The notes beneath the pieces were generated by a model. The model was not told the origin of the DNA. It saw nothing but the letters and a program-made list of their open reading frames with translations, and did not search any database. The translations under genes and the position numbers were made by a program. Shown in pieces: positions 40,500 to 49,920 of a stretch of DNA of 64,000 bases (within the stretch, counting starts at the first letter, position 1; every line of letters begins with the position of its first letter). Origin of the DNA: Alcanivorax nanhaiticus (GTDB taxonomy: Bacteria > Pseudomonadota > Gammaproteobacteria > Pseudomonadales > Alcanivoracaceae); contig NZ_ARXV01000017.1 of NCBI RefSeq assembly GCF_000756665.1, positions 1 through 64,000 of the forward strand, given 5' to 3'.

Positions 40500-41780
40500 T
40501 TACACTCGCCCAATCCCTCTATACACCAGCCCCTGCCCTCTGACAAAGTCCGGATCATAGATATTTCTGCCATCGAGGATCAAAGGTTGGCGCATGGTCA
40601 CCCGTAGGCGCCGCCAGTCCGGGCCCCAGTAAAGCTTCCACTCGGTAACCAGCATCAACGCATCCGCGCCCGCGAGTGCCTCATAAGGGTCATCACACAA
40701 CTGCAACGGCCCTCGGCCAGACGCCCAGGCCTCCAGCTCAGGTAGCGCCTTGGGGTCATGTACAGCCACCTCAACCCCCTGAGCCCAAAGAGCCTCAATG
40801 ATTTTCAATACTGGTGCGTTATCCACTCGACGAGTTCCCGGCTTGAACGCTGCCCCCCAAATAGCCACCCGTTTTCCAGCCACATCCCCCTTGTAGTACT
40901 GCCAAAACTTACGAAACAGCACCTCTTTCTGGCGTTCATTGGTCTGCATCACCTGGGCAAGTAAACCCGGCCCGGCAGAACGGGCTTTCAGAGCATCAAC
41001 TAGTGCCAAGACATTTTGATCAAGCCCCGCACCGCCAAAGCCGCATCCCGGATACAGGTAGGCCTCACCAATGCGGGAATCCGCCCCCATAGCGACCCGT
41101 ACCACATCGATATCCACCCCCAGAGACTCAGAAAGAGAGGCCATGTCATTCATGAAACTGATTCGCGTCGCCAAAATACCGCTAATCGCCAACTTAGCGA
41201 ACTCCGCTTCACGCAGGGTCATCACCTGAATGACATCCTTGCGGCGATTGAAGGGGCGTAACAGCTCACGAACCAGTGCCTCGCCTTCTCCTCGCTCACA
41301 TCCCAGCAGAATACTTTCCGGCCGAGTGAAAGTTTGAAAGGCATTACCCTCCTGAATCAGATCTGGCATGGCTACCAACGCCGTAGCACTACCAGCCTCT
41401 CGCAGCTGATTACGTAAACGCTCCGCCGCCCCTACCGGCCCCACCGTCTGGTTGATGATTACCTGACACATGGCATTACCAGCGATTAACTTAACGATAT
41501 CGTGGCTCCAGTCAGCGTCACCGGGAGACACCGCCAAAAAAACAGCCTCCGCCTCTGGCAGTTGCTCAGCATCACGGAAACTGGGACGCAAGCGCCCTGA
41601 CTCCAGCTGTTCAGCAAACACCCGGTCCAGGCCCTGCTCCCGGAACAGCGGTCGGCCGCCTTCAAGCCTCTCCCTAGACCGCGGCTCATGCACAACCCAA
41701 CAGACCCTATGACCAGTCTGCGCCATAGCTGTCGCTGTCACTTGGGCACACAGGGTATCGCCGTAAACCGTTATCTGCAT
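40500..41780 (-). CDS. Divergent UDP-sugar dehydrogenase-like protein, catalytic Cys missing
   Basis: A 426-residue member of the UDP-Glc/GDP-Man dehydrogenase family by overall layout: INQTVGPVGAAERL, PDLIQEGNAFQ (active-site Glu region), FAKLAISGILATRISFMND (Lys region) and KRVAIWGAAFKPGTRRVDNAP. Two key elements are altered. The N-terminal Rossmann GxGYxG reads YGDTLCAQ, and the catalytic FGGxCxPKD reads FGGAGLDQN, so the essential Cys is Gly252 and the following Lys-Asp is Gln-Asn. It may be a non-catalytic paralog or act by another chemistry. A canonical ugd is present at 43362. Confidence 0.88.
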   Translation of the reverse strand: MQITVYGDTLCAQVTATAMAQTGHRVCWVVHEPRSRERLEGGRPLFREQGLDRVFAEQLESGRLRPSFRDAEQLPEAEAVFLAVSPGDADWSHDIVKLIAGNAMCQVIINQTVGPVGAAERLRNQLREAGSATALVAMPDLIQEGNAFQTFTRPESILLGCERGEGEALVRELLRPFNRRKDVIQVMTLREAEFAKLAISGILATRISFMNDMASLSESLGVDIDVVRVAMGADSRIGEAYLYPGCGFGGAGLDQNVLALVDALKARSAGPGLLAQVMQTNERQKEVLFRKFWQYYKGDVAGKRVAIWGAAFKPGTRRVDNAPVLKIIEALWAQGVEVAVHDPKALPELEAWASGRGPLQLCDDPYEALAGADALMLVTEWKLYWGPDWRRLRVTMRQPLILDGRNIYDPDFVRGQGLVYRGIGRV

Positions 41781-41860
41781 AAAACCTCAGTAGCAAGCTT
41801 CAAGCCACAAGCTTCAAGAAAAACCACACCAGACGAAGAGCCCAGCACCCAACTCAATTA

Positions 41861-42039
41861 CTTCATTTTCCCGGTCTAAGTTTCGCTCAAACCCGTCAAC
41901 AATATTGGAAGGGATTGGGAGAGAGGACCTGGTGATCTCATCTCGAAAACCAAAATCACGATGCCGATCAAAGCCCGCCTAACACTTCAGCGCCAAGCCC
42001 AACAGAACGCTGCCAAATTTCCTGATTTCCAAATCGCAT
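41861..42039 (-). pseudogene. Frameshifted relic of a four-helix-bundle protein gene
   Basis: Reading from ATG 42039, MRFGNQEIWQRSVGLGAE matches the start of the intact protein at 45435-45773 (MRLENLDIWRRSVDLSVE). A +1 insertion then stops the frame. In the next frame HRDFGFRDEITRSSL and PSNIVDGFER match the intact HRDFGFRDQITRSSL and PSNIAEGFER (23 of 31 residues identical by eye). The upstream gcaaggATG is also shared. The C-terminal half is missing. Confidence 0.85.
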
Positions 42040-42098
42040 CCTTGCTCCTTAACTAAAGTCCCCATCCTTGGGAGCTTTTTCAACCCACTCAATCCAGC

Positions 42099-42122
42099 TC
42101 AAAGCTGTCAGCTCGTAGCTTT
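42099..42122. repeat. AGCTCGTAGCT repeat forming the galU 3' end
   Basis: tcaaagctgtcagctcgtag lies across the galU stop codon. On the minus strand it writes the last residues (KATS) and the stop. It is a member of the family found at 12306-12338, 45836-45868 and 52018-52050. Confidence 0.7.
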
Positions 42123-42995
42123 TACTTCCGCCGCCATCATCGCCCGCACCTGCGCACCCAACTCGGGATGCCGCGCGGCATAATGAAAAATAGCCTGCAG
42201 ATAACCCGCCTTGTTGCCACAATCAAAGGTCTCACCCCGCATGGAGTATGCCTCAACCGGACTTTTTGACATCAAGGTTGCAATGGCATCGGTGAGCTGG
42301 ATCTCATTACCTGCCCCCGGCTGGGTATGCAACAAAATGTCCATGATCTCCCCAGGTAGAACATAGCGGCCCACCACTGACAAACGGGAAGGAGCCTCCG
42401 CCACCGACGGTTTCTCGATCACCCCGGTCATCAGCGCAGAATGTCCCCGTGCAGGAGCCTCACCTTCCAGGGCCACAATTCCATACTGGTCCACCCGCTC
42501 AGCGGGCACCTCCTCCACCATGATTTGGGAGCAGCCGGTTTCCTGGTAACGCGCCACCATCTCGGCCAAGTCCTCCGTCTGATCACCACAATCCACGAGC
42601 ACATCGGGTAACAGCACTGCAAAGGGATCATGACCCACTACTGGTGCCGCACATGCCACCGCATGACCCAAGCCGAGCGCCCGGTGTTGGCGAACTGCAA
42701 TTACACTCACATCCTTGGGCAGAATATCGCGCACCTCTGCCAACAACTTGTCCTTGCCCTTCGCTTCCAGCTGGTACTCCAGCTCGAACTGGCTATCGAA
42801 ATAGTCTTCAATAGCGGTCTTGGCAGAGTGGGACACCAAGATGATTTCCTTGATGCCAGCTCTCACCGCTTCTTTCACCACATATTCAATGGCTGGCCTG
42901 TCAACAATAGGCAACATTTCTTTTGGGATCGACTTGGAAGCCGGCAACATCCGTGATCCGAAACCCGCCACCGGTAGTACCGCTTTTCTAACCAT
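42108..42995 (-). CDS. galU: UTP-glucose-1-phosphate uridylyltransferase GalU
   Basis: A 295-residue enzyme making UDP-glucose from Glc-1-P and UTP. The N-terminal VLPVAGFGSRMLPASKSIPKEMLPI is the nucleotide loop and substrate-binding region (first 30 residues), then YVVKEAVRAGI, LGLGHAVACA, LLPDVLVD, GVIEKP, VVGRYVLP and the C-terminal EAYSMRGETFDCGNKAGYLQA. It feeds galE, ugd and the local transferases. It overlaps the VanZ-like gene by 8 bp. Its C-terminus runs into a short repeat. Confidence 0.97.
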   Translation of the reverse strand: MVRKAVLPVAGFGSRMLPASKSIPKEMLPIVDRPAIEYVVKEAVRAGIKEIILVSHSAKTAIEDYFDSQFELEYQLEAKGKDKLLAEVRDILPKDVSVIAVRQHRALGLGHAVACAAPVVGHDPFAVLLPDVLVDCGDQTEDLAEMVARYQETGCSQIMVEEVPAERVDQYGIVALEGEAPARGHSALMTGVIEKPSVAEAPSRLSVVGRYVLPGEIMDILLHTQPGAGNEIQLTDAIATLMSKSPVEAYSMRGETFDCGNKAGYLQAIFHYAARHPELGAQVRAMMAAEVKATS

Positions 42996-43365
42996 TGCAC
43001 TCTCTTTTTAACAGCTGTCTGCCCAGCCACAAGATAAACAGACCCAAAAACGCGCCGATAACATTATCAAGCATGTCATTCCAGGTCGTGGAGCGATGCG
43101 GAATCCACAATTGAACCAGTTCAATCAGGCCACCTAGCACCATGACGAGGACAAAGGCCACCAAGGGGGACACCCCGACCCAGCCTAGCAACAGCGCGAT
43201 CAGAGAACAAAAGAACACGTGAGCGTAAGCATCAACTCCTCCCAGGGACAGGGCCTTGCTGATCGACGCTCTCAACTCACCAGGCAACATCGCTCCACAA
43301 ACAAACAGCAGCATGATGAAAACCAATAAGGAAATCCGCCAGGTTTTACTCACAACACAGCTCAA
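42988..43365 (-). CDS. VanZ-like membrane protein
   Basis: A 125-residue protein with four hydrophobic segments and the VanZ-like pattern [48 protein letters not shown] (conserved D, H, E-Q, R, D, N-G). The family includes a teicoplanin-resistance protein and many membrane proteins of unknown role. It is wedged between ugd and galU with overlaps at both ends, suggesting a link with envelope polysaccharide. The start is TTG 43365, or a GTG four codons later. Confidence 0.85.
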   Translation of the reverse strand: MSCVVSKTWRISLLVFIMLLFVCGAMLPGELRASISKALSLGGVDAYAHVFFCSLIALLLGWVGVSPLVAFVLVMVLGGLIELVQLWIPHRSTTWNDMLDNVIGAFLGLFILWLGRQLLKRECNG

Positions 43366-44528
43366 TCACTGCCAAAAAGGTCTCGGGTGTACACCTTATC
43401 CGCCACTGGCAGCAGCTCCTCAACCATCCGATTGGAGACAATCACATCACAGGACTCGGCAAATTCCTTAAAATCCCGAATCACCACCGAATCAAAGAAT
43501 ATGTCATCAGGCAAGGCAGGCTCGTACACTACTAACTCAACCCCCTTCTCCCTTAACCGCTTCATCACCCCCTGAATTGCAGACGCCCGGAAGTTGTCAG
43601 ACCCCGCTTTCATTACCAGTCGATATATTCCCACGCGATCTGGCGCACGACGAAGAATATCATCGGCCACAAAATCCTTGCGGGTGCGATTGGCATCAAC
43701 AATGGCTTGGATCAGACTGTTAGGCACATCCCGATAATTGGCAAGTAGTTGTTTAGTGTCCTTAGGCAGACAGTAACCCCCATAGCCAAAGGAGGGATTG
43801 TTGTAGTGCTCCCCAATACGAGGATCCAGGCAAACCCCATCAATGATCTGACGAGCATCCAACCCGTGGGTGGCAGCGTAGCTATCCAACTCGTTGAAAT
43901 AGGCCACCCGCATGGCCAGATAGGTATTGGCAAACAGTTTGATGGCTTCCGCTTCGGTGGAATCCGTGAACAGCACAGGTATATCTTCCCGGATGGCCCC
44001 TTCGGCAAGCAAGGCAGCGAAGGTGCGTGCGGCCTCGGAATGGGCGCCCACCACAATTCTTGAGGGATAGAGATTATCAAAAAGGGCTTTCCCCTCCCTA
44101 AGAAACTCAGGCGAAAACAGGATGTTAGCCCCGCCGAATCGTTCCAGCAGGGAAGCCGTATAGCCCACTGGTATCGTGGACTTGATGATGATGCAAGCAG
44201 CAGGATTAATGGTCTGCACATCATTGATCACTGCTTCCACAGATCGAGTATCGAAATAGTTGCTTATCGGGTCATAGTCTGTAGGCGTGGCGACCACCAC
44301 AAAGTCGGCCCCCTCAAAAGCAACGGATTTGTCCGTGGTGGCAGTCAGGTCCAGAGACTTGCTCGCCAGATATTCCTGGATTATTTCGTCATCAATCGGC
44401 GAGACCCGGTTCTGGATTTTCTCCACCTTGGCAGCGTCAATATCCAGCGCCACTACCGAATTATGCTGAGCCAGCAACACCGCGTTGGAAAGTCCTACGT
44501 AACCGGTCCCGGCAACCGCTATTTTCAT
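43362..44528 (-). CDS. ugd: UDP-glucose 6-dehydrogenase
   Basis: A 388-residue canonical enzyme oxidising UDP-Glc to UDP-glucuronate with two NAD+. [13 protein letters not shown] (NAD site), [19 protein letters not shown] (active Glu), [19 protein letters not shown] (Lys) and the catalytic Cys in [11 protein letters not shown] are all intact. Its length is that of the short E. coli type. ATG 44528 has gagg 7 nt upstream and is preferred over 44540. UDP-GlcA would serve the UXS at 24039. Confidence 0.97.
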   Translation of the reverse strand: MKIAVAGTGYVGLSNAVLLAQHNSVVALDIDAAKVEKIQNRVSPIDDEIIQEYLASKSLDLTATTDKSVAFEGADFVVVATPTDYDPISNYFDTRSVEAVINDVQTINPAACIIIKSTIPVGYTASLLERFGGANILFSPEFLREGKALFDNLYPSRIVVGAHSEAARTFAALLAEGAIREDIPVLFTDSTEAEAIKLFANTYLAMRVAYFNELDSYAATHGLDARQIIDGVCLDPRIGEHYNNPSFGYGGYCLPKDTKQLLANYRDVPNSLIQAIVDANRTRKDFVADDILRRAPDRVGIYRLVMKAGSDNFRASAIQGVMKRLREKGVELVVYEPALPDDIFFDSVVIRDFKEFAESCDVIVSNRMVEELLPVADKVYTRDLFGSD

Positions 44529-44644
44529 TTTTGTCCTCATCGATCAAGCCTAATCCGGCCACCGAGGCCAGACGAAGGGAAGCGGCACAGTATACCCCCC
44601 CTCAGCCCCGACCTACAGGCTCCGGCAGAAGCGCCTCTCCGACA

Positions 44645-44680
44645 CGAAAAAGGCCGCACCCACTTCCTGGCGCGGCCTCC
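44645..44680 (-). terminator. Rho-independent terminator of cysC
   Basis: On the minus strand aggccgcgcc-aggaagtg-ggtgcggcct is followed by TTTTT. It lies 53 bp beyond the cysC stop. It shares the ggccgc...gcggcc core and ttcatttc flank with the hairpins at 7717 and 18667. Confidence 0.85.
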
Positions 44681-44730
44681 TTCATTTCAACTCGGCATAC
44701 TTCTACCGAGTTATTGGGCGTAGCGAAAAT

Positions 44731-45342
44731 TCACACAATCGCCGCTATCAGCTGCTTCACACAAGCTTCGATATCGTTCTCGGCAGTGTTGACCTCAACC
44801 TCCGGCTTCTCAGGCGCCTCATAGGGACTGTCGATACCGGTAAACTCCTTGATGATGCCCTGTCGTGCCTTCTGGTACAGGCCCTTGGGATCTCGCTTTT
44901 CGCACTCTTCCAACGGCGCATCCACAAACACTTCGACGAACTCGCCGTCTTCAAACAACTCACGAGCGGCGTCACGGTCAGCACGGAACGGGCTGATGAA
45001 AGCAGTCACCACGATCAAGCCCGCATCCACCATCAACTTGGCCACTTCGGACACCCGACGGATGTTCTCGGTACGGTCTTCATCGCTCATGCCCAGGTTC
45101 TTGTTCAGACCATGACGCACGTTATCGCCATCCAGCAGGTAGGTGTGCTTACCCTGCTCAGTCAGCGCCACTTCCAGGGCATTGGCCAGAGTGGATTTAC
45201 CAGAGCCGGACAGACCGGTCAGCCAGATACACTTGGGCTTCTGATCCTTAACCTTGGCACGGTCAGCCTTGGAGATGTTGGATTCGTGCCATACGACGTG
45301 GGCTTTGGATTCGTTGGCTTTTTCCTGATATGGGGACGACAT
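44731..45342 (-). CDS. cysC: Adenylylsulfate (APS) kinase CysC
   Basis: A 203-residue kinase that phosphorylates APS to PAPS, the sulfate donor. Walker A is GLSGSGKS (43-50). [44 protein letters not shown] (with the conserved Ser) and [10 protein letters not shown] are typical. The usual partner genes (cysN/D) are not nearby. Instead it lies in a glycan locus containing a sulfotransferase (59158), so part of its PAPS may be used for sulfation. It has its own terminator. Confidence 0.96.
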   Translation of the reverse strand: MSSPYQEKANESKAHVVWHESNISKADRAKVKDQKPKCIWLTGLSGSGKSTLANALEVALTEQGKHTYLLDGDNVRHGLNKNLGMSDEDRTENIRRVSEVAKLMVDAGLIVVTAFISPFRADRDAARELFEDGEFVEVFVDAPLEECEKRDPKGLYQKARQGIIKEFTGIDSPYEAPEKPEVEVNTAENDIEACVKQLIAAIV

Positions 45343-45434
45343 AATTACCTCGCGTTGTTCGAAGGTCAGCTACTAGCCATGAGCTTCGAGCTGCTAGAGA
45401 AACATAACCAGGCTTGCGGCCCGGAACCATAAAA

Positions 45435-45773
45435 TCATTTGAGCTTGCGCATGATGGCGAAGAGCATCCTTGAAAGTTGCTCCACTTCCTCACCCCACTT
45501 ATTGCTCATATCCTCAGGTATATACCCAATTCTGTAACCGATGATCAGCTGGGTTTTGAGCTCCCCAGCTGATCCCTTTGCATAGTTAAGAAACAAGGCC
45601 TTTTCCCTCTCGGAAGCCCTTTCAAAACCCTCTGCGATATTTGAAGGCAAAGACAGCGATGATCGAGTTATTTGATCCCTGAACCCAAAATCTCGATGCC
45701 CTGCAAAGTGCTGATAAATCTCAACACTCAAATCAACAGATCTTCTCCAAATGTCCAAATTTTCCAATCGCAT
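45435..45773 (-). CDS. Four-helix-bundle protein (S23/IVP family)
   Basis: A 112-residue helical protein of the four-helix-bundle family first noted in 23S rRNA intervening sequences: MRLENLDIWRRSVDLSVEIY, FGFRDQITRSSLSLPSNIAEGFER, then ELKTQLIIGYRIGYI. The function is unknown; related proteins (Avd) assist diversity-generating retroelements, but no reverse transcriptase is present here. ATG 45773 is preceded by ggagcaagg; a longer frame to 45800 is possible. A broken paralog lies at 41861. Confidence 0.9.
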   Translation of the reverse strand: MRLENLDIWRRSVDLSVEIYQHFAGHRDFGFRDQITRSSLSLPSNIAEGFERASEREKALFLNYAKGSAGELKTQLIIGYRIGYIPEDMSNKWGEEVEQLSRMLFAIMRKLK

Positions 45774-45835
45774 CCTTGCTCCATCTTGAAAAGCCGCCAT
45801 CCATGGGAACTTTTTCCATTTTCTTCATCCAATCG

Positions 45836-45868
45836 AGCGTAGCTCGTAGCTCGTAGCTCGTAGCTCGC
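45836..45868. repeat. AGCTCGTAGCT tandem units
   Basis: Three to four tandem copies of agctcgt end 5 bp before the stop of the permease gene at 45873. The flank ttcatccaatcgagcg also occurs at 199-214. Confidence 0.8.
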
Positions 45869-45872
45869 CTCG

Positions 45873-47645
45873 CTAAAACCCCCAAACCACCGGAATCACA
45901 GCAAGACTAATCACCGCCACCACCACACTCATCGGCAACCCTATCCGCACATAATCCCGGAAGGTATAGCCGCCGGGGCCCATGACCATCAAATTGGTCT
46001 GGTAACCCAGAGGGGTCATGAAGCTTGCGGATGCGGCAAACATCACGGCGACGATGAAGGGCATCGGGCTCACGCCCAGCTGCTCGGCCACGCCGATAGC
46101 TATGGGGAACACCAGCACGGCAGCGGCGTTGTTAGTGATCATCTCGGTGAACGCTGCAGTCAACAGGTAAATGATCACCAGCGCCATAAGCGGCGACAGA
46201 CCGCTCTCGGGAAAGGCTTCCTGCACAATCCAGGCGGCCGCACCACTGGTTTCCATGGCCTTGCCCAGCGCGAAAGACGCGCCAATCACCACCAGTACCG
46301 GCAGATTCACACTCACATTCATCCGAGAGCGGTTTACCGTCACGCAACGGAAAGCCAGCATCAGTCCGGCCGCTACCATAGCGGCTTCCAGCGTAGACGC
46401 AAGCCCCAGCACATTGGCCAACACCATCGCCACCAGAACCCCTACCGCAACAGGCGCACGACGAAAATCAGGGGGAGTGGAATCTTTCAACGGGCTCACC
46501 AGCATGAAGTCGCGCCGGTAGCGGTACTGCTCCACAAACTGTTCGCTGGTTTCCAGCAAGAGCGTATCGCCAACGCGCAATACCAGCTCGCCCACCTTGC
46601 CCGCCATCCGCTGGCCATTACGGCTGATACTCAGGATCGCCGCCTGGTAGCGGGTACGAAAACCGGTTTCCTTGACCGTTTTGCCAATACCCGGAAATTC
46701 CGGGCTCAGCACCACCTCCACCAAATGGCGCTGGTGGTTATTCAAGCCCAACTTGTGCACTGCACCATGGGCAGACTGGAGACCATTAATCCGCTGCAAT
46801 TCACGGGCACACTCCGGCACCCCCACAAACGCCAGCAGATCCCCCTCCTGCAAGGTCATCTCAGGGCCCACTGCAGTAAACAGCTTCTCGCCACGTTGAA
46901 TTTCCGTCAGGTAACCGTAGGTCAGGTTGCGCAAACCTGCATCCTGAATGGTTCGCCCTGCCAAGCCGCTGCCCTTTGCCACCACCATTTCCACATGGTA
47001 CTCGCGGGCATGCTCCCATTGCTCCGCCATCCCTTCGCGCTCAGGCAGCAAGTAGCGGCTTACCAGTAGCATAAACAGGCCACCCCCCAGCAGGACCGGG
47101 ATACCCACCCAGGCCACATCAAAAATGCCAAAGGCAGGCAGCCCCTTCTCCTGCACCAGACCATCCACCACCAGATTGGTGCTGGTGCCAATCAGGGTAC
47201 AGGTACCACCAAGAATGGCTGCATAGCTCAAGGGCAGCAGCAGCTTGGAAGCAGAGAGTTTGAGCCGCTGCGCCCACTCCTGCACCGCAGGAATCATCAT
47301 GGCCACAACAGTGGTGTTATTGAGGAAGGCACTGAGAAGCGAGGCAGGGGCAATCAGACGGAACTGGCTGGAAAGCACCGATTTAGGCTGACCCAAAAGT
47401 CGATGTGCCACCCAATATATCGCCCCGGTATCGCGTAAAGCGGCTGCCACTACATACAGCGCCGCAATGGTCATCAAACCCGGGTTGGCAAAGCCTGCCA
47501 GCGCCTCCGCCGGCGTAATAATCCCCGTCACCAGCACCGCCACCAGCGCGGCCATCATGGTCAGATCCGCCGGCACACGGTTGGTTGCCAAAGCGCCCAG
47601 CACCGAGGCCACCACCAGCAGAGTTATCAGAATATCCAGGCTCAC
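45873..47645 (-). CDS. SLC13-type permease with two RCK_C domains
   Basis: A 590-residue membrane protein of the divalent anion:Na+ symporter group. Two membrane halves (about 1-195 and 395-590) carry the family hairpin motifs FLNNTTVVAMMIP and MITNNAAAVLVFPIA. Between them are two TrkA-C (RCK_C) domains (about 205-290 and 300-380). This layout is seen in putative sulfate/sulfur transporters such as the algal SAC1/SLT group. Closeness to cysC supports sulfate, but the substrate is inferred. The start is GTG. Confidence 0.9.
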   Translation of the reverse strand: MSLDILITLLVVASVLGALATNRVPADLTMMAALVAVLVTGIITPAEALAGFANPGLMTIAALYVVAAALRDTGAIYWVAHRLLGQPKSVLSSQFRLIAPASLLSAFLNNTTVVAMMIPAVQEWAQRLKLSASKLLLPLSYAAILGGTCTLIGTSTNLVVDGLVQEKGLPAFGIFDVAWVGIPVLLGGGLFMLLVSRYLLPEREGMAEQWEHAREYHVEMVVAKGSGLAGRTIQDAGLRNLTYGYLTEIQRGEKLFTAVGPEMTLQEGDLLAFVGVPECARELQRINGLQSAHGAVHKLGLNNHQRHLVEVVLSPEFPGIGKTVKETGFRTRYQAAILSISRNGQRMAGKVGELVLRVGDTLLLETSEQFVEQYRYRRDFMLVSPLKDSTPPDFRRAPVAVGVLVAMVLANVLGLASTLEAAMVAAGLMLAFRCVTVNRSRMNVSVNLPVLVVIGASFALGKAMETSGAAAWIVQEAFPESGLSPLMALVIIYLLTAAFTEMITNNAAAVLVFPIAIGVAEQLGVSPMPFIVAVMFAASASFMTPLGYQTNLMVMGPGGYTFRDYVRIGLPMSVVVAVISLAVIPVVWGF

Positions 47646-47824
47646 TCAGCGAATCCTTCCGGCAAGGCGGAGATGATCAGAAAAACCGCATTTTACAGCG
47701 AAAAAGAGATATAAAAAGGGGTTTGTAATTCGATATAGGTATAAGCAAAGACATATCCGAGCCCGCCCCCACCAACACCTCCGTGGAACGAAGCACAGTG
47801 AAGTAGCGTCCGCAGCCCTCCCCC

Positions 47825-47915
47825 CTGTGGGAGCGGGCGTTTGCTATGCCCTCCGGGTGCGACCGCAAAAAAACCGATGCCAAAGCATCGCGGCGGAACC
47901 GTCGCTCCCACAGGG
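47825..47915. repeat. Paired REP elements (head-to-head)
   Basis: ctgtgggagcgggcgtttgc begins the left arm and gcggaaccgtcgctcccaca ends the right arm, with gatgccaaagcatcg as an inner palindrome. Nearly the same unit is at 50176-50257. Confidence 0.85.
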
Positions 47916-47964
47916 AGAAGCCTTGGCCCAGGAGCCTCAGCAACTTCCCACAGGGGCGAATTCC

Positions 47965-49920
47965 TTAGTCTGGCAGGGAAACGGCGTTGGATACGCGGCG
48001 TGGCAGTTCTCGGGTGGCCATGGCAGCGGTTTCCTGGCTGCCCGTGGAACCAGGGGCATACCCTGCCACGTAAGTGCGCAGCAAAGACTTCATGGCCGCA
48101 TTGTCGCCACGTTCCAGGGCCTTGCGGAACGCTTCCAGGGCAAACTGCACCTCATCCCAGTTCAGGGACTCCTCACTGGCCTGCATGATCATCTCATGCT
48201 CGGTGCGCACACTGCATTCACCAATAATCAGCTCTTCATAGAGCTTCTCACCCGGACGCAACCCGGAGAACGACAAGCCAATATCACCATGGGGGTTGCT
48301 CTCATCCTTCACAGAGAGCCCCATCAGATGAATCATGGTGATCGCCAAATCCACAATTCGCACCGGCTCGCCCATATCCAGCACAAACACTTCCCCGCCA
48401 CGCGCCATGGCACCGGCCTGGATCACCAGCTGGGAAGCTTCAGGAATGGTCATGAAGTAACGAATCACATCCGGGTGGGTCACCGTGACAGGGCCGCCAT
48501 GGCAGATCTGATCACGGAACAGCGGCACCACAGACCCTGATGAGCCCAGCACATTGCCAAAGCGCACCATGGAGAACACCGTATCCGATCCTCTCGATGC
48601 CATCGCCTGCAGCACCAGCTCAGCAAACCGCTTGGTGGCCCCCATCACATTGGTAGGGCGAACCGCCTTGTCTGTGGACACCAAAATAAAGTGCTGCACA
48701 CCCGCGGCTTCAGCACCCTGCGCCGCTTCCAGCGTACCCAGAATATTGTTACGCACCCCGGAGGACGGATTGCTTTCCACAATCGGCACATGCTTGTAAG
48801 CCGCCGCATGATAAACCGTATCCACCCGATGCTCTGCACAAAGCCGAGCCATCAAGCCGCGGTTCACCACCGAGCCCAGCACCGGCACGATGTCCACCTT
48901 AAGGCCCTGACTCACCGCCAGTTTGCGCAGCTCTTTCTCAATGGCGTACAGCGCGAATTCACTCTGCTCGAACAACACCAACTGGGAGGGAGACAGCTTG
49001 AGAATCTGACGGCACAGTTCGCTACCTATGGAACCACCAGCGCCGGTGACCAGCACATGCTTGCCACTAACACAGCGGTGCAACAGATCTTGCCTAGGCG
49101 GCACCGGGTCGCGGCCCAGCAGATCCTCAATCGCTACATCACGCACCTCTTCCAGGCGCGCCTTACCCATAGCGATGTCTGCAATACCCGGTACTGTCTG
49201 CACCCGAATATTCAGGGTTTCCAGCCAGCGCACAATCTCCATACGGCGAGGCCGGCTAATCGAGGGCACCGCCATCAGCACCGCAGACACCTTGCCCTGC
49301 CGCGCCGCTTTCTCCAGCGCCTTACGAGGAACCACAGGCACACCGGCCAGCAGAGTACCCTGCTTGCTGGTGTCATCATCCACCACCAGCGCGGGAAAGA
49401 ACTCGGTACTGGACTGCAAGCCAGACACCAGCTGGGCTCCGGCACCACCGGCACCAAACACCGCCACCGGCTGGCGATTCAAGCCACCCAGAATCTTGAC
49501 CAGAAAGCGTCGCATGAGAAAACGGCTGCCGCCCAGATACAAAACTGCCAACATACCCCAGATCAGAAAAATCGAACGGGGAATCGCGGCATCCGCCACC
49601 ATGTAAGATGCACCAGCCAGCACCGCCACGGATATCAGCACCCCTGCCAGCAGAGACCAGGCAACTTCCGCACCCAGGTAACGAACAATGGATTTATAGA
49701 ATCCGGTGAAATACAGGATCGGCACTGCAACCAATGGTGCAGCAACAAACAACCAGGCATCGTGAATTTGAGGTGTCAGGGTATTGAGCCGCAGCGCGTA
49801 GGCCACTGCCACCAGCAGCGGCAAGACGACCAAGTCCGCACCAAGCATGATACAACGCTTGAAGAAGCGGGATATCGACACCAATCGATAAACAGAAGGG
49901 TAAAGCCACTCACTAGGCAT
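47965..49920 (-). CDS. wbpM: WbpM/PglF-type UDP-GlcNAc C6 dehydratase
   Basis: A 651-residue membrane-bound 4,6-dehydratase. Four TM helices (about 20-140) are followed by a CoA-binding-like Rossmann domain (AVFGAGGAGAQL) and a catalytic SDR domain: TGAGGSIGSELCRQI, YHAAAYKHVPIVE, the DK motif STDKAVRP, Met in place of catalytic Tyr (NVMGATKR, typical of WbpM), RFGNVLGSSGSVVPLF and GLRPGEKLYEEL. It makes UDP-4-keto-6-deoxy-GlcNAc, the first step to bacillosamine, QuiNAc or FucNAc sugars. ATG 49920 is chosen over a TTG 36 bp upstream. Confidence 0.95.
   Translation of the reverse strand: MPSEWLYPSVYRLVSISRFFKRCIMLGADLVVLPLLVAVAYALRLNTLTPQIHDAWLFVAAPLVAVPILYFTGFYKSIVRYLGAEVAWSLLAGVLISVAVLAGASYMVADAAIPRSIFLIWGMLAVLYLGGSRFLMRRFLVKILGGLNRQPVAVFGAGGAGAQLVSGLQSSTEFFPALVVDDDTSKQGTLLAGVPVVPRKALEKAARQGKVSAVLMAVPSISRPRRMEIVRWLETLNIRVQTVPGIADIAMGKARLEEVRDVAIEDLLGRDPVPPRQDLLHRCVSGKHVLVTGAGGSIGSELCRQILKLSPSQLVLFEQSEFALYAIEKELRKLAVSQGLKVDIVPVLGSVVNRGLMARLCAEHRVDTVYHAAAYKHVPIVESNPSSGVRNNILGTLEAAQGAEAAGVQHFILVSTDKAVRPTNVMGATKRFAELVLQAMASRGSDTVFSMVRFGNVLGSSGSVVPLFRDQICHGGPVTVTHPDVIRYFMTIPEASQLVIQAGAMARGGEVFVLDMGEPVRIVDLAITMIHLMGLSVKDESNPHGDIGLSFSGLRPGEKLYEELIIGECSVRTEHEMIMQASEESLNWDEVQFALEAFRKALERGDNAAMKSLLRTYVAGYAPGSTGSQETAAMATRELPRRVSNAVSLPD

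Noticed and set aside
45836..45868. Tandem agctcgt units considered as a CRISPR-like array
   Set aside because: The units are 7 bp without spacers; they belong to the short AGCTCGTAGCT gene-end repeats.
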